From Lichenicoccus sp965213775 (lineage in GTDB: Bacteria; Pseudomonadota; Alphaproteobacteria; Acetobacterales; Acetobacteraceae), in contig CBDCAC010000004.1 in the NCBI GenBank assembly GCA_965213775.1, forward strand, positions 1,426,001 to 1,490,000: DNA of 64,000 nucleotides, given 5' to 3'. Each line of letters starts with the position of its first letter. Within the stretch, counting starts at the first letter, position 1. Under the pieces are notes generated by a model, which had not been told where the DNA came from, ran no database searches, and saw nothing but the letters and a program-made list of their open reading frames with translations. The translations under genes were made by a program, and so were the position numbers. Below are positions 42,464 to 51,187 of the stretch, piece by piece.

Positions 42464-43003
42464 ATGAAACGTCGATCCGTCCTGTGCTTCTGCGGCAGGG
42501 CCGCCCTGATCATGCCGGCGCTCGCCGCCGGCGCCGTCTCGACACCCGCCTCGGCGGCGCCGGAGGATCTGTCTGTGGCGGATCGATCCTTCGTCGCCAA
42601 GGTCTCCCAGGGCGGGATGTACGAGGTGGAGGCCAGCAAGATCGCCTCGCAGCTCGCCGGTCGGCAGGACATCGTCGATATCGGCTTCACCGAGGTGCAT
42701 GATCACCAGCTGGTCGGCGCCAAGCTGAGATCCATCGCCGCATCGGTCGGCATCGAACTTGAGCCGGCGCTGAATGCTGCCTTCCGCAAGCGTCTCGACC
42801 GCCTGCGCGGCCTGTCGGGGAGAGCCTTCGACAACGCCTACATCAAGGAGATGGATGCGATCCACGCGGCGGACGGGGCAGCCTTCACGGAGGAGGCGAG
42901 GGCGGGACATAACCCGGCATTGCGCGCCTTTGCCGCGGAGACCGTCCTGATCGTCAAGCGCCACCTCGGCTCGCTCCATGCGCTTCCGCTCGAGGCGGTC
43001 TGA
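42464..43003 (+). CDS. DUF4142 family exported protein
   Basis: This exported protein of 179 residues has an N-terminal signal (KRRSVLCFCGRAALIMPALAAGAVSTPASA) and the DUF4142 ferritin-like helical domain: DRSFVAKVSQGGMYEVEASKIASQLA, VHDHQLVGAKLRSIAASVGI, FDNAYIKEMDAIHAADGAAFTEEA and LRAFAAETVLIVKRHLGSLHAL. The domain is common in soil and plant-associated bacteria and has no assigned activity. It lies between OmpA-like and VOC genes. Confidence 0.85.
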   Translation: MKRRSVLCFCGRAALIMPALAAGAVSTPASAAPEDLSVADRSFVAKVSQGGMYEVEASKIASQLAGRQDIVDIGFTEVHDHQLVGAKLRSIAASVGIELEPALNAAFRKRLDRLRGLSGRAFDNAYIKEMDAIHAADGAAFTEEARAGHNPALRAFAAETVLIVKRHLGSLHALPLEAV

Positions 43004-43098
43004 ACCGGCTCTGTCGCCACTGGCGCGGCGAGCGCTGACCTCTTTCTCTGGCACGTCTGTTTCGCCATCTTCGTCGTGAGCACAGGTCGAGAACGTCG

Positions 43099-43491
43099 AT
43101 GAGGCTGGGCTACGTCATCCTGTATGTGCCCCGCGTGCCGATGGCCGTGGATTTCTATGAACGCGCGTTCGGTCTGTCGCGCCGTTTCGTGCACGAGAGC
43201 GAGCAGTACGCCGAGATGGAGACCGGAGCGACAGCGCTCGCCTTTGCAGAGGAGGCCTTCGTCTCTGAGAGCTGCGGACCCTTCGAGGCGGTTCGGCCTG
43301 GGTCAACGCCGCCGGGGGTTGAGATCGCGCTCGTGTTCGATGATGTCGAGGCAGCCTGCAAGACCGCCCTCGATGCGGGAGCTACGGCGCACGTCCCGCC
43401 GCACCGCAAGCCGTGGGGCCAGGTCGTTGCGTATGTGCGGGACCTGAACGGGTTCCTGGTTGAGCTGTGCAGCCCGCTGGCAGGCTGCTGA
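43099..43491 (+). CDS. VOC-family protein (glyoxalase/bleomycin-resistance fold)
   Basis: This protein of 130 residues has two beta-alpha-beta-beta-beta modules: LGYVILYVPRVPMAVDFYERAFGLSRRF and VEIALVFDDVEAACKTALDAGATAHVPPHRKPWGQVVAYVRDLNGFLVELCSP. The final VELCSP carries the Glu that often binds the metal. It may be a dioxygenase, glyoxalase-like enzyme or antibiotic-binding protein; no partner gene helps to decide. A strong terminator follows. Confidence 0.85.
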   Translation: MRLGYVILYVPRVPMAVDFYERAFGLSRRFVHESEQYAEMETGATALAFAEEAFVSESCGPFEAVRPGSTPPGVEIALVFDDVEAACKTALDAGATAHVPPHRKPWGQVVAYVRDLNGFLVELCSPLAGC

Positions 43492-43517
43492 ACCAACGCA
43501 GGGTCTCCTTTGACCTG

Positions 43518-43546
43518 TCGGGGCCGGCGGCCCCGAGCCCCATTTT
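43518..43546 (+). terminator. Rho-independent terminator after the VOC gene
   Basis: A perfect 8-bp stem TCGGGGCC-GGC-GGCCCCGA (43518-43536) is followed by GCCCCATTTT. It lies 26 bases after the VOC stop and just before an IS481 remnant. Confidence 0.7.
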
Positions 43547-43780
43547 CTAAAGCCTAGATGTTTGCTCCCGGCACTGGTAGGGCGGGTCGAGCCTGGATCG
43601 TGTGGGCTCGTTCGTCCATGTTTTGCAGGTGGCTTGCCAGGGGGTCAGACCTTTCAGGGTCTTCAGCCGGCGCTCGAGGTTGTCGGCGCTGACCAAGTCC
43701 CGGAGATGGCTGCGGAGCCGGTCATGGCTGTCGTAGTGGAAGCGCTGGACCGTCGCCTTGTTGATGGTGCGGTCCATCCA
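43547..43780 (-). mobile_element. IS481-family transposase remnant (C-terminal)
   Basis: The minus-strand frame reads MDRTINKATVQRFHYDSHDRLR, LRDLVSADNLERRLKTLKGLTPW and TNEPTRSRLDPPYQ, the C-terminal end of IS481-type DDE transposases (RTIKEATVKRYHYDSHDQL, RRLKTLKGLTPYE in relatives). About 76 residues remain of a protein normally near 300-350 long. The break lies at about 43780-43800, where an IS630 fragment begins on the other strand. Confidence 0.75.
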
Positions 43781-43829
43781 CTCGACCTGCCCACCAGATC
43801 ATCGACGCGCTGCTATCCGAGCCGGGAGC

Positions 43830-43960
43830 CGCCGGGCCTACCGACCGAACGAGGAGCCGCCGGTTATCGCGCGCGGCGCCCAGGTATTGTATCTGCCACC
43901 CTACAGCCACGACATGAACCCGATCGAGCCAACTTTCACGCCGCCGAACATCAACACTCA
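43830..43960 (+). mobile_element. IS630-family transposase remnant
   Basis: The plus-strand frame contains ARGAQVLYLPPYSHDMNPIEPTF, the third catalytic segment of IS630-type transposases (LPPYSPDxNPIE). Only about 40 residues are recognisable. It abuts the IS481 remnant, forming a small graveyard of mobile elements at the border of the glycosyltransferase island. Confidence 0.65.
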
Positions 43961-44004
43961 GCATGAAAATGCTCCAGGTTCCGGTCGATGCCATCAGCCT
44001 TCCG

Positions 44005-47000
44005 CTAGCGCACGGTCGCCTTGCGACGCGTCTGCCGGACCATCTCGACCTTGTCCACGGGCGGCGGCGGGATCTCGCTCGCCGGCTCAGGGACGGAGGT
44101 CGCCGACACCATCCCCCTCAGCCGCGACCGCACGTGCTCGACCCGCTGCGGGTCCGGATCGTTCTTCTCCACCGAGACGATCTGCCCGTCGCGCACCGTC
44201 AGCTCGATGCTGGTCACCACGCTGTACGCCATGCCGCCCACCAGGTTGACCAGCGCGCAGGCGAAGTTCCCGTCATGCCAGCCGACCTCGACCTCGATGC
44301 GGGCGCTGAAGCCGCCGCAGAGCGGCGCATCGGAGAAGTAGGTGGCGAGATCGCCGCGCACCTCGCGCGCGGTCGGCACGAACACCCGTATCCCGCGATC
44401 GATATCGACCAGGCCCACGTACAGCCGTCCCGCCAGCCCCGGACCGGGCAGGAAGGCCCACCCCTTGATCTGGAAGATCCGGCTGGGCAGACCCGTCCCC
44501 GCCGCCTCCGCTTCGCAGACCTGGTCGACATGATGCCGCAGCGACTGATCGTCCCGCCAAGCGGCGTCCTTGATCGGCAGTCGCGAGATCGAGATCTGGT
44601 GATCCTCGCCGGTCTGCTGCGCGACCCGGTAGAAGGCGCGGGTGACGGCCTCGTTGGACGGCGAGGCCAGGGCGGCGCCGGTCACCGCACCGCCCTCGAT
44701 CTCGACCTCGAGCGCGGTCAGGCAGAACGCCGCGCGATCGCCGAAGCTGTTGATGATGGCGACCTTGTAGCGCCCCTCGCACCATTTGCCGCGCAGCGCG
44801 ATCTGTCCGGTAAATCCCGAGCGACGAGGCGCCGCCGGGAAGCTCGCCATGATGTCGTCGCGCACGTCGCGGGTCGCGGCAAAGAAGATCACCGGCCCAG
44901 CATCGTCGCCGATCAGGGCGAGGCAGACCTGGCCGCCGACCCGTATGTCCGGCACGAAGGTCCAGCCGGTGATGCGCAGCTCCGGCACCGGTCGGAAGCG
45001 TTCCTGGTCCAGCATCTCCGGCGTGAGGCCGCAGACGGAGTCGATATAGACCTCGGAACCCTGGACGTGGCTCCAGTCCTGGATCGTCGCGGGCAGCTCC
45101 AGCCGGACCGCCGAGCGACGGCTCGGATCGAAGATGTGCCGCGGCGGTGCGAGATTCTTCCAGCTCGGATGCGGCAGCAGATGCACCTGCCCGGCATCGA
45201 GGCCGAGCCCGACATCGCCCAGCGGGCGGGCCGGTGCGATGGACCGGTAGATCGCCAGCAGCGAGGACGTGTAGGCGCGGGTGTCGGTCCATAGATGTGG
45301 CCCGATGTTGGCGCGCATCGCCCGACGCGTGGCCGGGCTCGCGCGCAGCAGCTCCAGATAGTCGAGCACCGCGCTGGTCTCGCCGATCCTGACCTTGAAG
45401 CCGTTGACGCCGTGCTCGACGCGGTCGCTGAACGCGCCGACGTCGCTGACGATCGGGATCAGGCCGGCCTGCCAGATCTCGGACATCGAGATGCAGTAGG
45501 TCTCGGGCCAGATCGACAGGTGCAGCGCCACGTCGGCATGCGCGATCGAGGTGAGGTCGCCCGGCGTGTAGCGGCCGTGATAGGTCACGTGGGGCTTGTT
45601 CCAGCGCGCGAACACCTCGGCATATTGCGGCTCCGCGTTGCCGAGCAGGTGGAAGCGGAACAGCAGCGGGTTGGCTTCCTCGATCAGGCTCATGATCGCA
45701 TCCGCCCCCTTCGAGCGGAGGAAGTTGCCGACCACGGCGATCACCAGCGGCGCCTCCTCCGTCTCCGCGCGCGCCGGCGCCGTCTCGATCACGGTGCTGC
45801 CCGGCATCGGGATGCCGAGCACCGCGCGGCGGCGGCGGGCCAGCTCGGGATAGATCTTCATGGTCAGCGCCTCGGAGTACTCGGTGCCGAACAGGAACAC
45901 GTCGATCGAGCGGATCACCTCGACCATGAAGCTGCGGCGCGTCTGCTGCGCGCCGGCCGGCACCGCCTCCGCGATGCGCAGGCAGATGTCGCAGGCGCTG
46001 ATCGACTTGTTGCCGATGTCGCAGAACACCTGCTCGTGGTTGAGCAGGTTGTAGCGCGAGCAGACCAGGAAGAAATCGTGCGCCGAGAACACGGTGCCGA
46101 CTCCCGCCGCCTTGGCGATGATCGGCAGCGACGCGGTGTGGTGGCCGAGATGCTGGAAATGCACCAGGTCGATGCCGTACTGGCCGATCACGTTGGAGAA
46201 GGCCACCTCCTCCGGCGCGTCGGTCAGGCTGTCGAGCCAGCCGATCTCGTGCATGTCGAACCGCTCCAGCACGACGCCGCGATCGTCCATCAGGTGGCAC
46301 TGGCCGTCGCGTCGCAGCCAGAAGAACATGTCGGCCTCGCGCTCGAACATCGCCGACAGGGTCTGCTGATAGACCTCCACGCCGCCCCACTCATTGCGGT
46401 GTATCGTCGAATGGGTGCACATCAGCACGCGCAGCTTGCGGCTCGACGAGGCCGGCTCGACGGCCGGGGCGCGCACCGTGAAGTCCGCCCGCGTGACGTC
46501 GCGCATGCGCTCCAGCCGGTGGGTGTAGAGCTGTGTCGCCGCCACCTGACGCTGCGTCTGCAGCGCGTGCTCTGCCCGCAGCGACGGGCTGTGCAGCAGG
46601 CGACGCACGGCGCCGACCAGGCCGCTCGCGTCGCGCACCAGCTCGACGCCGCGCACGGCGTCGAAATGCGCGGCGTCCATCGCGTCGCCCGCTTCCACCA
46701 CCTGTGCGGTGCCGCTCAGCCCGAGCTCGTACAGCCGTGGGCCGGGCGCGGTCGCCTGGCCGACGTCGCCGTGGCTGGCATAGTCGCGGAACATGGTCAG
46801 CGTAACTCGGCTCGCGTTGGCGAAGTCGATGAAGGATTCGTGGCTTACCGGCCACTGGATCGCGAGCCGCGCCAGGTCGGACGGCAGCGGCGGCAGGTAC
46901 TCGTTGGTTGGGCAGACCAGCTTCAGCCTCGCGTCCGGGAACGCGTTGATGATCCGGCGCAGGCTCTGGATCCGGTTCGGCCACATGGTGCCGGCGAAGA

Positions 47001-47427
47001 AGATGTCGTAGTCGAGCGCTGCATCGTCCTTGATCGGGCGGAAGTGGAACTTCTCGCTCGCCGCCAGCGGCAGGTAGTGGCCGCGGCTGCCATAGGCGTC
47101 GACGCAGGCCGGATCGTTGGTGAAGACGAAGTCGAACAGCTCGGCGTGCCGCAGGTTGTAGTCCAGCATGAACGGATCTTCGAAAAGCCACAGCACGACG
47201 CTGCGGAACGACCGCCGCACCCGGCGCAGCAGCCCCTCGTGCAGCCGCTGGCCGTCGAGGCAGATCAGCACGTCGTGCAGGCCGGCGGCCGCGATCGGCA
47301 CCAGCGAGCGGTTATCCGCCAGCACCACGTTCTGCGCACCGAACAGCGCGCGGGCGGCGTCCAGCACAGCGAGAGTGAGGTAGGAGTTCGGGTTGTGCGT
47401 GAAGTTGGTGTTGTAGATGACGGTCAT
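44005..47427 (-). CDS. Composite glycosyltransferase: CgeB-like + GT4 + two C-terminal beta modules
   Basis: This large protein of 1140 residues has no signal peptide. Residues 1-310 are CgeB/Glycos_transf_1-like (FEDPFMLDYN, GHYLPLAAS, FFAGTMWPNRI, APGPRLYELGLSGTAQVV). Residues 331-740 form a GT4 glycosyltransferase (RVLMCTHSTIHRNEWGGVEVY, VVGNFLRSKGADAIM, LHLSIWPETYCISMSEIWQAGLIPIVSDVG). A conserved cysteine set CDIGNKSISACDIC lies near residue 470. Two related modules, about 815-915 and 985-1085, share GWxFxPG, an R(D/E)VR step, APxxxGF and W-x-x-G. A Pro-rich tail follows. The ATG overlaps the upstream small CgeB-like gene (ATGA). It is a paralogue of the product of 51188-54163. It probably builds or extends a surface glycan; acceptor unknown. 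Confidence 0.8.
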   Translation of the reverse strand: MTVIYNTNFTHNPNSYLTLAVLDAARALFGAQNVVLADNRSLVPIAAAGLHDVLICLDGQRLHEGLLRRVRRSFRSVVLWLFEDPFMLDYNLRHAELFDFVFTNDPACVDAYGSRGHYLPLAASEKFHFRPIKDDAALDYDIFFAGTMWPNRIQSLRRIINAFPDARLKLVCPTNEYLPPLPSDLARLAIQWPVSHESFIDFANASRVTLTMFRDYASHGDVGQATAPGPRLYELGLSGTAQVVEAGDAMDAAHFDAVRGVELVRDASGLVGAVRRLLHSPSLRAEHALQTQRQVAATQLYTHRLERMRDVTRADFTVRAPAVEPASSSRKLRVLMCTHSTIHRNEWGGVEVYQQTLSAMFEREADMFFWLRRDGQCHLMDDRGVVLERFDMHEIGWLDSLTDAPEEVAFSNVIGQYGIDLVHFQHLGHHTASLPIIAKAAGVGTVFSAHDFFLVCSRYNLLNHEQVFCDIGNKSISACDICLRIAEAVPAGAQQTRRSFMVEVIRSIDVFLFGTEYSEALTMKIYPELARRRRAVLGIPMPGSTVIETAPARAETEEAPLVIAVVGNFLRSKGADAIMSLIEEANPLLFRFHLLGNAEPQYAEVFARWNKPHVTYHGRYTPGDLTSIAHADVALHLSIWPETYCISMSEIWQAGLIPIVSDVGAFSDRVEHGVNGFKVRIGETSAVLDYLELLRASPATRRAMRANIGPHLWTDTRAYTSSLLAIYRSIAPARPLGDVGLGLDAGQVHLLPHPSWKNLAPPRHIFDPSRRSAVRLELPATIQDWSHVQGSEVYIDSVCGLTPEMLDQERFRPVPELRITGWTFVPDIRVGGQVCLALIGDDAGPVIFFAATRDVRDDIMASFPAAPRRSGFTGQIALRGKWCEGRYKVAIINSFGDRAAFCLTALEVEIEGGAVTGAALASPSNEAVTRAFYRVAQQTGEDHQISISRLPIKDAAWRDDQSLRHHVDQVCEAEAAGTGLPSRIFQIKGWAFLPGPGLAGRLYVGLVDIDRGIRVFVPTAREVRGDLATYFSDAPLCGGFSARIEVEVGWHDGNFACALVNLVGGMAYSVVTSIELTVRDGQIVSVEKNDPDPQRVEHVRSRLRGMVSATSVPEPASEIPPPPVDKVEMVRQTRRKATVR

Positions 47428-48383
47428 GCCAGGCCCCTCGCCTTGAGCGTGTCGACCACATGCCGCGCACGATGGGCGTAGGTATGTTCCGACAGCGCCC
47501 GCTTCTGGGCGAGCTCCGCGGTCCTCAGGCCACGCTCCTGGTCGCCGAGATAATGCTCCAGCAACGCATCGAACTCCGCCTGGTTGGAGAAGCTCGGGAT
47601 CTCGTCGCGGGCGAAGTAGCGTCGCAGCTCGAAGGTATCCTCGTGGAAGAACTGCACCGTTCCGGCGAGTGCCGTCTCGAAGGTGCGAGGACCGGGCGAG
47701 GACGGCGTGATCATGTAGCGGCGGTTCTCGAAATGCAGGCTGCGTCCGAGGTTGAGCACGATCCGCGAGCGCTGGTAGAGCTCGATCAGCTGTGACTTGT
47801 CGATGCGCCGGTCGGAGAAGCCGTGGCCGAACTTGCCCCAGCCCGGGCCGATGAAGCAGAGATCGAGACCGGACAGGCTGGAGCGCAGATCCTCCACCAC
47901 CTCCTGGCGGCTGGTGAAGGCGACGCCGCAGAACATCACGTCGATGGTCTTCTCCCGCCCGGCATCGATCGGCACGTAGTGGCGCTTGTGGCAGCCGGCC
48001 AGCGGCAGGTGGAACGCGTGCGGATGGGTGTAGAAGTTGACCCCCCAGCGGTCGCAGGAGAAGATCGCGTCGAAATCATGCTCGATCCGGTAGTTGGCGT
48101 CCTGCTCGTACGGATCCTCGGTGGCCCAGAACACCGTCACCTTGCCCAACCGGCGCGCCTCGCGGCTGACCTCGCCGAAATAGGTGCTCTCCGGCAGATA
48201 CGAGCCGATGCCGAGGACGATGTCGGGCCGCTGCTGCGCCACCACGGTGCTGGCGCCGCTGATGTTGGCGCACAGCACGTTGTCCTCGCCGACATACTCC
48301 ATCCAGCCATCCATGATGGAGTTGCGCACCTGCGCATTCGCCTGCGATTCGTAGCGGCCGCCGCTGCAGATCAATATCTTCAT
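47424..48383 (-). CDS. CgeB-like glycosyltransferase family protein, copy 1
   Basis: This protein of 319 residues is related to the spore-coat CgeB/YkvP family of GT-B-like proteins. It has ILICSGGRYESQANAQVRNSIMDGW at the N-terminus, FWATEDPYEQDANYRIEHDFDAIFSCDRWGV, FHLPLAGCHKRHYV, DVMFCGVAFTSRQEVV and NLGRSLHFENRRYMITPSSPGPRTFETALAGTVQFFHED. It is a paralogue of the product of 54160-55182, and each copy overlaps a large composite glycosyltransferase gene by four bases. The related CgeB-like domain at the N-terminus of the large partner suggests that the two proteins act together. Confidence 0.8.
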   Translation of the reverse strand: MKILICSGGRYESQANAQVRNSIMDGWMEYVGEDNVLCANISGASTVVAQQRPDIVLGIGSYLPESTYFGEVSREARRLGKVTVFWATEDPYEQDANYRIEHDFDAIFSCDRWGVNFYTHPHAFHLPLAGCHKRHYVPIDAGREKTIDVMFCGVAFTSRQEVVEDLRSSLSGLDLCFIGPGWGKFGHGFSDRRIDKSQLIELYQRSRIVLNLGRSLHFENRRYMITPSSPGPRTFETALAGTVQFFHEDTFELRRYFARDEIPSFSNQAEFDALLEHYLGDQERGLRTAELAQKRALSEHTYAHRARHVVDTLKARGLA

Positions 48384-48546
48384 CGTATCGTCATGTTCCC
48401 TCTGGTCGAGGCAGGCCGCGGCGCGGACGCGCGCCGGCGCGGCCCCGCGAGATCTTCGAGCGACCCTGTCGGGTCAGCCAGCCTGCCGTTCGGGAGTCCC
48501 GGGAGTTGATCATCCCGCCCGCCGGGGCCGGACCGTAAGATCCGCC

Positions 48547-51180
48547 CTACCCCTCCGTCAGCAGCGTCATCCATTTATTGACGTAATGTTGATAGGCGTC
48601 CGGCGCAACAAAAAACCAGTGCCGCCAGGTCTGGAACACCGGATCGTCACGCCTGTACTCCGCGTCATGCAACAGCTTGCGCGCCGCCGCCGGCTTGGGA
48701 CCGTGGAAGTGCACGATCCGCGCCCGCGCCTCGGCACCCCAGTGCGGCTTCCAGTTATAGACCGGCGACAGCGGATCCCAGCGGCCCTTGTAGTAGAGCT
48801 GCAGCAGCTCCTGGTCGTAGCCGGCGATGCGGCCGAAATTCTCGCACATGAACTCGATCAGGGCGGGACGGTCGCGTCGCATCCGCGCCACGTTCAGGAT
48901 CATGACGCCGCAGTTGACGTCGTCGTAGAACGAGTCTGGCCTGAACTGCGGCGCGATCGCGAACAGCTCCGGACGCAGGTGGTCGATCGTCACCGCGGCC
49001 TCGAACATCACATCGCAGTCGGTGTAGAGGACATGGGAGTCCTCGAGCTCCAGCAGCCCGATCTCGATCCGCATGAAGGCGCCCTCGGCGGTCTTCATGT
49101 AGTCCGGCCATTCCGGCTTGTGCCGTTCCTGCGCCTCGCGCAGCACGTCGTGGAAGGTCAGGCGGTGCAGGATCACCGTGACCCCGCGCGCGCGCATCTC
49201 GGCGGTGAAGTCGTCCTCCTCGCCGTGATAGATCATGTGCGGGCGCAGGTTGGTGTGGCGACGCGCCGATGCCACCGCCGCCCGGATGCAGTCGCGGAAG
49301 CCCTGGTCCGGATCGGCGTCCAGCGTCGTCCGCGTGATCGCGAAGTACCATTTGGCGCCGGGCGATCGCTCCTGCCGGTCCGCCGCCTCCAGGCTGGCGT
49401 GTTCCAGGCTGGCGTGTTCCAGGCTGGCCGGCTCCGGGGTGTCGCCCAGCGCGCGCGCGCGCTCGATCACCTCGGTCGCGAGGCGCTGGTAGACCAGTCG
49501 CTCGAAATGGGTGGGGCCGGTCAGGTCGTGCGGGCTGGCGACGAAATCGTCCATGCGCAGCGCCGTCGCGCGGGCGAACTCGGGCAGCACGTCGCACAGC
49601 CAGCGATTGAGCTGGCGATGCAGCTCGGCCAGCTTCTCCATGCCGGCGAACGGCTGCTCGCCCATCAGCAGCACCAGCACCCGCGTGCGGGCCGGCGCGG
49701 CGCCCAGGATGGCGCGGACGTTCTGCTTGAAGGCAGCCTCGCCGATGCGTCCGACCGGCTCGTAGTTCTCGCGAAAGAAGCTCAGCGCGTCGAGCGCCTC
49801 GCCGGTGGGCTGGCGATGCGCGATCGCCTCGTCGGCCAGGCTGAACAGGTCGTCATGGCCGAGCGAGGCCGGGGAGAACGGCACCATGTCGCCGGTGCCG
49901 CGATGGCGGTAGAGGTGGTAGTACGCATCCGCCCAGAAGCTGAGCAGCCATACCCGCGCCTCGAGCAGGGCCGGCGGTGGCCGCCGCAGGTCCTCCTCGG
50001 CGTAGCCGAGGCGCCGCATCGCCTCCAGGCGCTCGCCGCTCACGCCCTCCAGCGCGTAGCGCAGCATCTGCGTGTGGTCGCGCCGGATCTCGATGCCGGC
50101 CCGGCTGGTGTTGAGGCGCAGGAACAGCGTGCCGGCATGGATGGTGACGTAGTGCGCCACCGCCTCCAGGTCGCAGCCGCCACCGATGAACATCGTGCCG
50201 ACATCCTTGGCCGGCGAGGCGTTCTTCGCCTGCGCCGGGTCGTACAGGCTGATCCAGTCGCACGGGATGGTCTCGTCGTGCAGGTCGGTCAGCACCTCGC
50301 CGGTGATGGTGATGCGTGGCCGTCCCAGCCTACGATAGAGCCACAGCTCGACGTACATGCCGAGCGTGCGGCAGGAAAAGCAGTAGTACGCGAGATCCTG
50401 GAACGCCGCACCACGATGCTGGACGAAGAAGCCGACGAAGCCGTAATCGCCGTACTTGTCGCGCACCCGAACCAGCCCGGCCTGGACGAAGAAGTTGCGC
50501 AGGTGATCGCGCAGCGCCGCGCGCGCCTCCTCTAGGTCTTCCGGCAGACGTGCCTTGATGAAGTTGAGCTGGTTGGTGCGGTTCACCAGCTCGATCGCGC
50601 GGTCGATGTGCTTGTCGACGTCGTGCTCGATCTCGACGGTGATGCCGCTGCTGCGCAGGAAGTCGTAGACGCTGTCGCCGGCGGCGATCTGATCGTGGTG
50701 CCGGGTCTGCAGCAGCTTGTACTGCGCGAGCCGGGTCAGCTCGGCGTCGTTCTTGCCCTTGAACAGCGGGTCCTGCAGCATCCTGTCGATGATCGACTCG
50801 TCCGATACCTGCAGGTTCGGCACGAAATGCAGCGCCTCCTTCAGGTTCATCGCGTTGTCGTCGATGAACAAGATCGTCTCGGGCCGCAGCTGCACCGCCT
50901 CGACGAGCGCCTTGATGCGCGGTCCCTTGGCGTCCCAGCTCACGCTCGGGAAGATGAAATAGTCCCAGAGATTCCACTCGGTCAGGATGCGCCGCACCGG
51001 TTCGAGGTCGTTCTTCGAGCAGATGGCGCTGAGGATCCCCCGCCGCGCCAGCGCGATCACCGTCTCCACCGCCTTTTCGTTTCGCGAGATGCCGCCTTCG
51101 GTGAGGGTTCCCTTCCAGAAGGTCTCGTCGAGGTCCCAGATCACCAGTCGGACCCGCTCCCTGGCTGTCGTCTGAGGCAT
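48547..51180 (-). CDS. Fusion protein: FkbH-like HAD phosphatase + SGNH-like region + glycosyltransferase
   Basis: This three-part protein has 877 residues. Residues 8-280 form a HAD-IIIC/FkbH-type domain with the nucleophile motif VIWDLDETFWKGTLTEGG, CSKNDLEPVR, FIDDNAMNLKEAL and INLVNRTNQLNF-like ELVNRTNQLNFIKARL. The middle region, about 470-585, reads like an SGNH-type fold ending in DLTGPTHFERLVYQRLA, with a possible catalytic Asp/His. Residues 609-877 are a glycosyltransferase domain with YTDCDVMF (DxD, Asp721/Asp723), NWKPHWG and HFHGPKP, closely similar to the stand-alone protein encoded at 55443-56312. The junction holds a tandem ASLEH repeat. FkbH-type domains prime glyceryl- or acyl-groups on carriers; here the whole probably decorates a glycan. 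Confidence 0.8.
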   Translation of the reverse strand: MPQTTARERVRLVIWDLDETFWKGTLTEGGISRNEKAVETVIALARRGILSAICSKNDLEPVRRILTEWNLWDYFIFPSVSWDAKGPRIKALVEAVQLRPETILFIDDNAMNLKEALHFVPNLQVSDESIIDRMLQDPLFKGKNDAELTRLAQYKLLQTRHHDQIAAGDSVYDFLRSSGITVEIEHDVDKHIDRAIELVNRTNQLNFIKARLPEDLEEARAALRDHLRNFFVQAGLVRVRDKYGDYGFVGFFVQHRGAAFQDLAYYCFSCRTLGMYVELWLYRRLGRPRITITGEVLTDLHDETIPCDWISLYDPAQAKNASPAKDVGTMFIGGGCDLEAVAHYVTIHAGTLFLRLNTSRAGIEIRRDHTQMLRYALEGVSGERLEAMRRLGYAEEDLRRPPPALLEARVWLLSFWADAYYHLYRHRGTGDMVPFSPASLGHDDLFSLADEAIAHRQPTGEALDALSFFRENYEPVGRIGEAAFKQNVRAILGAAPARTRVLVLLMGEQPFAGMEKLAELHRQLNRWLCDVLPEFARATALRMDDFVASPHDLTGPTHFERLVYQRLATEVIERARALGDTPEPASLEHASLEHASLEAADRQERSPGAKWYFAITRTTLDADPDQGFRDCIRAAVASARRHTNLRPHMIYHGEEDDFTAEMRARGVTVILHRLTFHDVLREAQERHKPEWPDYMKTAEGAFMRIEIGLLELEDSHVLYTDCDVMFEAAVTIDHLRPELFAIAPQFRPDSFYDDVNCGVMILNVARMRRDRPALIEFMCENFGRIAGYDQELLQLYYKGRWDPLSPVYNWKPHWGAEARARIVHFHGPKPAAARKLLHDAEYRRDDPVFQTWRHWFFVAPDAYQHYVNKWMTLLTEG
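49390..49434 (-). repeat. 15-bp tandem repeat x3 at the domain junction of the fusion gene
   Basis: Two perfect units of CAGGCTGGCGTGTTC and a third diverged one encode ASLEH, ASLEH and the preceding PASLEH-type start. The repeat marks exactly the border between the SGNH-like region and the glycosyltransferase domain. Confidence 0.9.
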
Positions 51181-51187
51181 TCTCTCG

